From Nitrospirota bacterium (GTDB lineage: Bacteria; Nitrospirota; Nitrospiria; Nitrospirales; Nitrospiraceae): a stretch of DNA of 5,026 bases. Shown one piece after another: positions 1 to 4,844 of the stretch. Below the pieces are notes generated by a model. The model saw only the letters and a program-made list of their open reading frames with translations. It did not search any database and was not told the origin of the DNA. Every line of letters begins with the position of its first letter. The first letter of the stretch is position 1. Location: assembly GCA_016195505.1 (NCBI GenBank), contig JACPZN010000182.1, forward strand, positions 1-5,026. The letters run 5' to 3'. Both the position numbers and the translations under genes were made by a program.

Positions 1-893
1 GCATCGGCATTCTTTTCAGCACCCATCGCGACTAATGCCTGAATGAAGGCGTCGCGGCCTTCGTTCAGCGCTTCATCGGACACGATCTGCGCCGACTTCG
101 CGCAACGGAATCCAAGGCCAACCCCATAGGAGTTATTGTCAGGCTGATTCCAAAACCGATGGCTCGTATGGAGCGAGGTGTCCGGAGCTAGCCAGGAGCC
201 ACCTCGCAGCACCTTGACCGGACCTTGATTGGCAAAGTTGTAACCCTTGTCCGCACCGCGTGGATTTAGGGCGAGGCTCTCCTTATAGTACTTCGGGTCA
301 TACCAATCCTCGACCCATTCAAAGACGTTCCCTGCCATGTTATAGACGCCGAAGCCGCTCACGCCGTCGGGGTAGGAATCCACCGGCATCGTGCGACCTA
401 CATTCTGTCCATAATTCGCCTTCTTGGGATCAAGCTTATGGCCCCATGGGTAATGGTTATCGCCTTCCGGACCTTTGGCCGCCCGCTCCCATTCTGCTTC
501 CGTCGGAAGCCGCTTGCCTTCCCATTTGCAAAAGGCACTTGCGTCAGTCCAGCTCACACCGACGACCGGCTGGTTGGGCTTACTGAGACGAGGATCGTCC
601 CAATAGGCCGGGGCCGGGTGACCGGTGGCTTTCATAAACACTTTGTACCGTGCGTTCGATGTTTCATACTTGTCGATTAGATAGGCATCGAGCACGACCT
701 GGTGCTTGGCTTCATCTGAATGTTCGTTGCTCCCCATGGTGAACTCGCCCTTAGGGATCGACACCATGTTCTTGTCGCTGGTCGACATGTCCGCCGCCGT
801 TGCAACGGAGATGACCCCTACTAGCAAAGCTACACCCAATCCAACAGAGATACCGACTGTGTCACCGACCTGAACCATTGTTTGACTCCGCAT
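1..893 (-). CDS. Exported FGE-sulfatase-fold (SUMF1/EgtB/PvdO family) protein, partial at C-terminus
   Basis: The reading frame is open from ATG at 893 to the window edge (297 codons). Residues ~13-34 form a signal peptide (hydrophobic VGISVGLGVALLVGVISV, then ATAAD), so the product is probably periplasmic. The FGE-sulfatase domain spans ~43-265: MVSIPKGEFTMGS (43-55), PVVGVSW (109-115), RLPTEAEWERAA (128-139), GVYNMAGNVFEW (182-193), RGGSW (230-234) and GFRC (261-264), followed by a short helical tail. True formylglycine-generating enzymes carry two copper-binding cysteines just after GGS (human Cys336 and Cys341). By my alignment these positions are Ala236 and Leu241, so sulfatase activation is unlikely; the role may be binding, structural or another oxidation. 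The start is set by AAGGAGG five bases upstream. The zinc-ribbon gene ends 54 nt upstream on the same strand, suggesting one operon. Family assignment is firm; function is unknown. Confidence 0.93.
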   Translation of the reverse strand, partial: MRSQTMVQVGDTVGISVGLGVALLVGVISVATAADMSTSDKNMVSIPKGEFTMGSNEHSDEAKHQVVLDAYLIDKYETSNARYKVFMKATGHPAPAYWDDPRLSKPNQPVVGVSWTDASAFCKWEGKRLPTEAEWERAAKGPEGDNHYPWGHKLDPKKANYGQNVGRTMPVDSYPDGVSGFGVYNMAGNVFEWVEDWYDPKYYKESLALNPRGADKGYNFANQGPVKVLRGGSWLAPDTSLHTSHRFWNQPDNNSYGVGLGFRCAKSAQIVSDEALNEGRDAFIQALVAMGAEKNAD

Positions 894-898
894 GGGAA

Positions 899-905
899 CC
901 TCCTT
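899..905 (-). promoter_or_regulatory. Ribosome binding site of the FGE-like gene
   Basis: AAGGAGG on the minus strand lies 5 nt before the ATG at 893. It favours this start over the in-frame ATG five codons later (876-878), and keeps a full signal peptide with a short N-region. Confidence 0.8.
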
Positions 906-947
906 GTATAAGAAACACGAAAAGACAGTGGCCAATTGAAATCTTTG

Positions 948-1244
948 TTACAACGTCACCTGAAATTCCATTGACTGAACCAATTTCACCTGAGGCTGGA
1001 CCGCCATCGATTCTTGCCGAAGGCGACGATTACGGAGAATGACAGGATCGACAACCTCACCACATTGCACACAGCGTTTCGCGGCAAACTCAGACTCGCG
1101 GATGTTGGCTAGTACATCCATGCAGAAGTCTTTCACCATAAGTCCGCCGCATCTGACGCACGTCGATTCATGAGGGACTGCAGAAGAGGCTGCTCGGTTC
1201 TGTAGCTGATTCACTCTTGTTCCCTCTGCCGATGCTGTTGCCAT
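948..1244 (-). CDS. Small zinc-ribbon protein with two CxxC knuckles (hypothetical)
   Basis: This is a 98-residue protein with two CxxCG knuckles: CVRCGG (Cys29, Cys32) and CVQCGE (Cys58, Cys61), 25 residues apart, which should bind one zinc ion. Cys41 is an extra cysteine. A basic segment (VDPVILRNRRLRQ, ~65-77) follows the second knuckle, and the tail is glutamine/valine-rich. There is no signal peptide or membrane segment, so it is probably cytoplasmic. I recall similar small proteins from Nitrospira genomes but know no assigned function; nucleic-acid binding or a partner-protein role are guesses. A GTG at 1250 is in frame, but GGAGG overlaps it, so the ATG at 1244 (spacing 5 nt) is preferred. 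It is the first gene of the leftward unit starting in the repeat-bearing control region, with the FGE-like gene next. That it is a gene is well supported; its role is unknown. Confidence 0.85.
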   Translation of the reverse strand: MATASAEGTRVNQLQNRAASSAVPHESTCVRCGGLMVKDFCMDVLANIRESEFAAKRCVQCGEVVDPVILRNRRLRQESMAVQPQVKLVQSMEFQVTL

Positions 1245-1249
1245 GATCA

Positions 1250-1254
1250 CCTCC
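1250..1254 (-). promoter_or_regulatory. Ribosome binding site of the zinc-ribbon gene
   Basis: GGAGG (within CGGAGGTGATC) is 5 nt before the ATG at 1244. It overlaps the alternative GTG start at 1250, which decides the start. Confidence 0.75.
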
Positions 1255-1266
1255 GTAGGTTTTGTT

Positions 1267-1358
1267 GTTCAATGTTTGTAACAAGTATGTCTAATGTATA
1301 AAGCAAATTGTCCAATGTGTCAAGTGTTATTATAAAAAATATTTGACAAACATTAGAC
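1267..1358. repeat. Array of 11-bp operator-like repeats, consensus GTCTAATGTNT
   Basis: Plus-strand units are GTTCAATGTTT (1267-1277), GTAACAAGTAT (1278-1288), GTCTAATGTAT (1289-1299) and, after a 10-bp spacer, GTCCAATGTGT (1310-1320). On the minus strand, GTCTAATGTTT (1358-1348) is followed directly by GTCAAATATTT (1347-1337). The first three units are contiguous at an 11-bp period, and the opposing pair covers the -35 of the regulator promoter. CarH-type B12 repressors are known to bind as tetramers to successive 11-bp direct repeats overlapping a -35 box. I infer that this array is the operator of the adjacent regulator and controls both directions. Repeat identity is seen directly; binding is inference. 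Confidence 0.7.
1295..1323 (-). promoter_or_regulatory. Sigma-70-type promoter for the zinc-ribbon/FGE-like operon
   Basis: On the minus strand TTGACA (1323-1318) is followed after 17 nt by TATACA (1300-1295). The -35 is perfect and the -10 matches the consensus at four positions. Transcription would start near 1288, about 44 nt before the zinc-ribbon ATG. The -10 lies within one GTCTAATGTNT repeat and the start of the -35 overlaps another, so a bound repressor would block it. It faces the rightward promoter. Predicted from sequence only. Confidence 0.6.
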
Positions 1359-1372
1359 TATAGCTATATAAT
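1343..1372 (+). promoter_or_regulatory. Near-consensus sigma-70 promoter for the B12-binding regulator
   Basis: TTGACA (1343-1348) and TATAAT (1367-1372) both match consensus perfectly, with an 18-bp spacer. The expected start of transcription is about 1379, only ~6 nt before the ATG at 1385, giving a leaderless or nearly leaderless message. The -35 is embedded in two inverted operator-like repeats, so autorepression is likely. Such a strong promoter suggests that a repressor normally holds it down. Confidence 0.8.
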
Positions 1373-1384
1373 CTCATTTGTAAA

Positions 1385-2302
1385 ATGAATACTCATAGAA
1401 TTCATAGAGTTGCAAAGCTGACCGGGCTCTCAAAGGACGTCATCCGGGTATGGGAGCGACGATTTGGCCTCCTAAAACCGACTAGAGGGGCCAATCGTTA
1501 TCGTAATTATTCAGATGAGGATGTAGCGCTGCTGAGATACCTCAAAGAGCAGCTGGATGCGGGAGGTTCAATAGGAGAGCTATCAAAGTGGGGGCGCGAA
1601 GAGTTACTGAGCCGGGCACGAGCCAGTGCGCCGCGAGTGTCATTCGTCGACAACACCTTCACCAGGCTCCTGCGGGAACTTCTGTCCACCCTGAATCCCT
1701 TCAATCGGGTGATCTTTGAAAAGCGTTTGAACGGCGCTGTCGCGGTCGTTCCATTTGAGGAGGCACTTCACGGGATCTTGCTCCCGCTCCAGGAACAGGT
1801 AGGGCAGCTGTGGCACGAGAATCATATAGACGTGGCCATCGAGCATTACGTGACAAAGCAAATTCAACAAAAGATATTCTCAGCCATGAATCAACTGCCA
1901 GTGGCTGAGTTCGGCGCCAAAGTCGTTGTGGCCTGCCCGCCCGGTGAGGAACACGACATTGCCGCGTTGACGGTGGCGTATCGATGCCGTGTTCGCGGCT
2001 GCCGAGTCTATTATTTGGGAGCGAACGTGCCCGTAGCCTCGCTGGCCAACCTCTGCGGTGCGGTGAGGCCGGACCTGACGATCATTTCGTTTCCTCTTAC
2101 ACTTTCCAATGATAAAGCGTCGGAGCTGGTCCAAACCCTCACACGTGAGGTGATTCCAACATCACCAGTGGCTGTCGGCGGACATGGCGCGCTAGCCATG
2201 CGGGACGTGTTCAAGAGATCTCACATTGAGGTCTTGGAGGACTTCGCTGAGTTAGACCACAAGCTCGATCGATTGATGCGCCAGTCCTTTTCCCGAGCCT
2301 AG
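1385..2302 (+). CDS. MerR-family B12-binding (CarH/LitR-like) transcriptional repressor, probable photoreceptor
   Basis: This 305-residue protein has the full CarH architecture. The MerR winged helix is at ~4-72 (VAKLTGLSKDVIRVWERRFGL, then PTRGANRYRNYSDEDV). A helical cobalamin-binding domain at ~90-172 carries W143-x9-E153-H154, the motif that senses adenosylcobalamin in CarH. A Rossmann-like B12 domain at ~177-290 carries E188-x-H190, where His190 should be the lower cobalt ligand, plus LGANVP (211-216) and GGHGA (265-269). In the family, dark AdoCbl-bound tetramers repress and light breaks the Co-C bond and releases DNA. The usual ExHxxG reads ExHxxA here (Ala193). No Shine-Dalgarno precedes the ATG, consistent with a leaderless start. 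Nearby 11-bp repeats are the likely operator. The DCC gene follows after 9 nt in the same operon. Family and cofactor are well supported; light sensing is inferred. Confidence 0.93.
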   Translation: MNTHRIHRVAKLTGLSKDVIRVWERRFGLLKPTRGANRYRNYSDEDVALLRYLKEQLDAGGSIGELSKWGREELLSRARASAPRVSFVDNTFTRLLRELLSTLNPFNRVIFEKRLNGAVAVVPFEEALHGILLPLQEQVGQLWHENHIDVAIEHYVTKQIQQKIFSAMNQLPVAEFGAKVVVACPPGEEHDIAALTVAYRCRVRGCRVYYLGANVPVASLANLCGAVRPDLTIISFPLTLSNDKASELVQTLTREVIPTSPVAVGGHGALAMRDVFKRSHIEVLEDFAELDHKLDRLMRQSFSRA

Positions 2303-2311
2303 CAAGAAGAG

Positions 2312-2713
2312 ATGAGTCAGATGACTCCATACCCGCTTACTGTATTCTTCGACGGAGAGCGTCCTATTTGCACGCGCGAGATTGCACTCATGAACAGATT
2401 GGACAGGCAACGTCAACTGGCATTTTGCGACTTCTCACGCCCGGACTATGACGCGACATCAATAGGCTTTGCCCCTTCAGAGCTAGGCAGAGTCATTCAT
2501 GCTCGTTGGGCCGATGGGAGCGTGATCACGGGCGTCGATGTGTTCCGAGCCATGTGGGAGGCAGTCGGCCTGGGATTTTTGGCTAGACTCAGCCGTCTTG
2601 CTTTAGTTGAGCCTCTCGTCTTGAGAGCCTACGCATGGTTCGCACGTAACCGGCTCCGGCTCACCGGTCGCTTGAATCCCTGTCCAGGAAGCGCCTGCGA
2701 CTCAAGACATTAA
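2312..2713 (+). CDS. DCC-family (DUF393) thiol-disulfide oxidoreductase-like protein with altered active site
   Basis: This 133-residue protein has the usual DUF393 length. The family is thioredoxin-like, with an N-terminal D-G-x-C-P-x-C motif after a hydrophobic strand. Here the strand is LTVFFDG (9-15) and the motif reads D14-G-E-R17-P-I-C20, so the first cysteine is Arg (codon CGT at 2360, one transition from TGT). Other family features remain: HARWADGSVITGVDVFRAMW (63-82, written H-A-R-W to M-W), the hydrophobic helix ~85-110, ARNRLRL (111-117) and a cysteine pair near the end (C124, C129). Dithiol redox activity through CxxC is therefore doubtful. It lies 9 nt after the B12 regulator, sharing its promoter. 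AAGAAGAG (2304-2311) abuts the ATG at 2312, so ATG 2321 (codon 4) may be the real start. Family assignment is good; its biological role is unknown. Confidence 0.82.
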   Translation: MSQMTPYPLTVFFDGERPICTREIALMNRLDRQRQLAFCDFSRPDYDATSIGFAPSELGRVIHARWADGSVITGVDVFRAMWEAVGLGFLARLSRLALVEPLVLRAYAWFARNRLRLTGRLNPCPGSACDSRH

Positions 2714-3084
2714 GTCGTGGGGGCGTCGATTCATTCAGGGCGCCGGAGGTTGATTGTCGGAGATCGGTGGGGACGAAGCCGGGATGTGTACCGTGAAACC
2801 CTTGCATTTGCAAGACTTCGAAGGGAGTGTGGTGCTGTCTAGTGTCCCTATGGCTATTGCGATTGCACATCCCTTCTTCTTTCCTTCTTCAAATGGTGTG
2901 ATGATACAATGCGATACAGCTGGAACCCATGGAATGGGGCGGCCACATGACAGTTATTTCACCGTCGCCTACCCGAAGAGAAAAGATGGCTTATCCTGAA
3001 CGTGGGATGGATTATTGAACTTCTACATTGGTAAACAAATGAGACAACCGTAGAGCGAGGGCAATCAAATGAGGGAGGGAGATC
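2714..3084 (+). other. Stretch without a convincing gene between the DCC gene and dps
   Basis: About 370 nt. The only notable frame is 2754-2999 (81 codons). It starts with TTG four bases after GGAGG (2745-2749), but its product matches no family I recognise and has no domain-like pattern, so I do not call it a gene. It could be a small hypothetical protein or chance. I see no T-run hairpin terminator for the upstream operon and no good sigma-70 promoter for dps. The last 15 bases hold the dps ribosome binding site. Confidence 0.5.
3072..3078 (+). promoter_or_regulatory. Ribosome binding site of dps
   Basis: AGGGAGG, inside a purine-rich run, lies 6 nt before the ATG at 3085. It supports that start over the in-frame ATG at codon 5. 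Confidence 0.75.
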
Positions 3085-3597
3085 ATGGAGAAAGGAATGC
3101 GTCCAGCAAGGCACTCTTCAAACAATAGCCCGCAGATTGATATCGGCATTCAGCTGACCGAGCGGAAAGCTATCGCGGAAGGCTTAGCGAGGGTCTTGGC
3201 AGATACGTATACGCTCTATCTGAAGACCCACAACTTCCATTGGAATGTCACGGGCCCCATGTTCAATACGCTCCATCTCATGTTCGAACAGCAGTATAAC
3301 GAACTAGCGCTTGCAGTGGACCTTGTTGCGGAACGAATCAGGGCGTTGGGATATCCGGCTCCGGGAAGCTATGTTCAATTCTCCAAACTTTCCTCTGTGA
3401 TGGAGGAAACGGGCGTGCCCCGAGCGGAAGACATGATTCGTCAGCTAGTTGAAGGACAGGAAACGTTGGTTCGGACTGCGAGGAGCGTCTTTGCCACTGC
3501 GGAGAGAGCATCCGATCAGGTGACCATCGATCTCCTGACCCAGCGTATGCAGGTGCACGAGAAGACGGCGTGGATGCTGCGGAGCCTTCTCGAGTAG
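3085..3597 (+). CDS. dps: Dps-family DNA-protecting ferritin-like protein
   Basis: This 170-residue protein matches normal Dps length. Dps forms a cytoplasmic dodecamer that oxidises Fe(II) with hydrogen peroxide at ferroxidase sites between subunits, stores the iron and often coats DNA, limiting Fenton damage. The signature KTHNFHWNVTGPMFNTLHLM starts at residue 47. Probable ferroxidase ligands are H52, H64 and E68 (by alignment to E. coli H51, H63, D67), with D79 and E83 in the segment DLVAERIRALG (79-89). Residues 1-20 form a polar, probably disordered tail with a few basic residues (K3, R6, R9), as in Dps proteins that use the tail for DNA binding. All catalytic positions look intact. It is separated from the upstream operon by 371 nt and converges on the DUF1566 gene. 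Its promoter is not evident. It might share a photo-oxidative stress role with the B12 regulator, but no operator repeats precede it. Confidence 0.95.
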   Translation: MEKGMRPARHSSNNSPQIDIGIQLTERKAIAEGLARVLADTYTLYLKTHNFHWNVTGPMFNTLHLMFEQQYNELALAVDLVAERIRALGYPAPGSYVQFSKLSSVMEETGVPRAEDMIRQLVEGQETLVRTARSVFATAERASDQVTIDLLTQRMQVHEKTAWMLRSLLE

Positions 3598-3723
3598 AGA
3601 GCTCGTCTCACCAAGCGCTTGAGCCGACAGCTGCGCTGAAGGAACTTGTATCGCCGGTTATATCGAGCGCGGCGAATCTGGGGAATGGAGGAAGGAGGGG
3701 AGATCCCGATTTCTGAAAGACAA
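3598..3723. other. Convergent intergenic gap between dps and the DUF1566 gene
   Basis: These 126 nt separate two convergent stop codons, where a bidirectional terminator would be expected. I see only short GC-containing inverted repeats and no stem followed by a T-run in either direction. No gene is apparent. Confidence 0.5.
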
Positions 3724-4332
3724 TCAGTGCGGCTCTCTCCCGCTGACAAAGCTGGTAGCTCGATCCCCCAAGCCTGAGTACTTATCAGCATCCATAATAC
3801 GAACACACCAGACAGGGAAAGTGTATATCCTCAAGAAACTGAGGACGTTGCCGAGGAAGGCATCCACGTATCGTGCGTATGCAGGAAGATTGGCTTCCGG
3901 CACCACTGACCAATACGAGGTCGGCAGGACGTTCAAAAACGGATGGCCTGGTGGAAGATTTGGGCCTGGAGAGTCCACGGCTGGTCCCACCAGGCTGCGC
4001 AGCTCAGCTGGCGAGGGCAAGCGCCAGCCTTTTTGGCTGCCGATGGCTCTGTTCCGGCAGGTGGTGCGGGCCTCGTTCCACGTAACCGTCATCGTGTGTG
4101 GGGATATCTCCCACACAAGTCCGGTGTCCTTATCAAGAACCGCCTCGTTATTGAAGTCAGGTAAAATTACGAATCGCTGCGCTGCCGGGTGTGCCTTCTG
4201 CCAGTTCTGGATGATGTCTGCGATCAACTCTTCCTTTCCCTGCGTCGGGCTTCCCATCAGCTTGTATCCCCAAAAGCATAATCCTCCAACCAGAGCAAGG
4301 ATCACGAGCCCACTCGCCCATGTGGCTGGCAT
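3724..4332 (-). CDS. Membrane-anchored Lcl C-terminal (DUF1566) domain protein
   Basis: This 202-residue protein has one N-terminal hydrophobic helix (~5-26, WASGLVILALVGGLCFWGYKLM), probably an uncleaved anchor with the rest outside the cytoplasm, and a short helical linker (33-57). A DUF1566/Lcl domain follows at ~60-180. Its hallmarks are D69-T-G-L-V-W74, W85-x2-A88 with Cys92, G102-W-R-L-P106 then E110-L, S139-Y-W141-S, and V174-W-C-V-R178. Cys92 and Cys176 are probably disulfide-bonded. The fold is related to C-type-lectin/FGE folds; family functions are mostly unknown, with ligand or surface binding often proposed. The start is supported by GGAG (4340-4343) 7 nt upstream and by the complete anchor it gives. 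It is convergent with dps and appears monocistronic. A promoter candidate lies at 4378-4406. Domain assignment is good; function is not known. Confidence 0.88.
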   Translation of the reverse strand: MPATWASGLVILALVGGLCFWGYKLMGSPTQGKEELIADIIQNWQKAHPAAQRFVILPDFNNEAVLDKDTGLVWEISPHTMTVTWNEARTTCRNRAIGSQKGWRLPSPAELRSLVGPAVDSPGPNLPPGHPFLNVLPTSYWSVVPEANLPAYARYVDAFLGNVLSFLRIYTFPVWCVRIMDADKYSGLGDRATSFVSGREPH

Positions 4333-4377
4333 GGTGTTACTCCGGAACGTGAACGATGCTGAAGGGCTAAGGAACTA

Positions 4378-4406
4378 ATCCTACGCTACGTTACAGAGTG
4401 TATCAA
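4378..4406 (-). promoter_or_regulatory. Candidate sigma-70 promoter of the DUF1566 gene
   Basis: On the minus strand TTGATA (4406-4401) and TAGGAT (4383-4378) are 17 nt apart, each matching four or five consensus positions. Transcription would begin near 4371, leaving a leader of about 38 nt before the ATG at 4332. Sequence-based prediction only. Confidence 0.45.
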
Positions 4407-4754
4407 TGCTCAGGCTAACAGGTATGAGGGTAACGATGAGTCAGGAGGTACCGAGGAACACGAGAGTAGAAAATACACATATTTCATCAACGGCAAAGAA
4501 CTCCTGGCCGTCATCGCTCACACAGTGGCAGTAGACAGCCGTATCGAACCAGGACAGGATATGGAAACGACGGGATCGTCTTCGCGATGCGACTCAAGCA
4601 CCGTCTTGGCACCTTCCGGCCTGCGTCAGCTCTCACCGCTGATCGCGTTTCATTCCCCATCGGATGTCACACCGGCAACCCACCCTTTCTATGGGACGTG
4701 GTTCACAGGCGCAACTAGAGAGTGTTCAAAAACTCAAGGACACACTGCCGAGTG
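4407..4754 (+). other. Stretch without a convincing gene; possible decayed coding sequence
   Basis: One plus frame is open from 4363 to 4788 but has no ATG/GTG/TTG until a GTG at 4525, which lacks a ribosome binding site. Its upstream part reads KYTYFINGKELL (from ~4471), which looks protein-like. A second plus frame reads on as GYGNDGIVFAMRLKHRLGTF until a stop at 4716-4718. Passing from one frame to the other near 4555 would give a continuous, codon-like product. That suggests a frameshifted, start-less remnant, but I recognise no family and chance is possible. I do not annotate the GTG-started 87-codon frame as a gene, since it runs into the hairpin element at 4755. Confidence 0.3.
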
Positions 4755-4844
4755 GCAAGCCTGGTCTATCAGTACCCTTTACCCGTGAGGAGGGATGCAC
4801 GCCTCTAGTTTGGTGAGGGGTGTTCGCGAACAGGCCAGGCTTGC
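4755..4844. repeat. 90-nt nested inverted-repeat element (structured RNA or DNA hairpin)
   Basis: The outer arms GCAAGCCTGGTCT (4755-4767) and AGGCCAGGCTTGC (4832-4844) pair over 13 bp with one G-U. Inside, ACCCTTTACC (4774-4783) pairs with GGTGAGGGGT (4812-4821) over 10 bp with two G-U pairs. The inner loop contains CGTG/CACG (4784-4787, 4798-4801). The palindrome GTTCGCGAAC (4822-4831) sits between the two right-hand arms. No T-run follows on either strand, so this is not a standard terminator. It could be a small RNA or leader structure, or a REP/MITE-like repeat. I know no family for it. Confidence 0.55.

Noticed and set aside
260..680. Two plus-strand open frames (260-586 and 438-680)
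   Set aside because: They are antisense to the strongly supported FGE-like gene, whose motifs occupy this span, and their arginine/proline-rich products match no family.
1..893. Diversity-generating retroelement with the FGE-like (or DUF1566) protein as variable target
   Set aside because: Both folds are known retroelement targets, but no reverse transcriptase and no template repeat resembling the GGSW-to-GFRC coding region is visible here, and the region is not unusually asparagine-rich. The flank before base 1 is unseen.
1507..2214. Minus-strand frames opposite the regulator gene
   Set aside because: They overlap the MerR/B12-binding coding sequence in antisense and lack ribosome binding sites or family features.
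3821..4378. Plus-strand open frames of 185, 70 and 73 codons
   Set aside because: They are antisense shadows of the DUF1566 gene, which has a membrane anchor, domain motifs and a ribosome binding site; the products look random.
4525..4788. GTG-started 87-codon frame as a gene
   Set aside because: It has no ribosome binding site, no recognisable domain, and its end runs into the nested hairpin element.
4755..4844. Rho-independent terminator
   Set aside because: The stem is long but neither strand has a T-run directly after it, and the spacing between arms is too large.
4755..4844. Cobalamin riboswitch or integron attC site
   Set aside because: I could not find the B12-box consensus or attC-type RYYYAAC/GTTRRRY ends; only the pairing pattern is notable.
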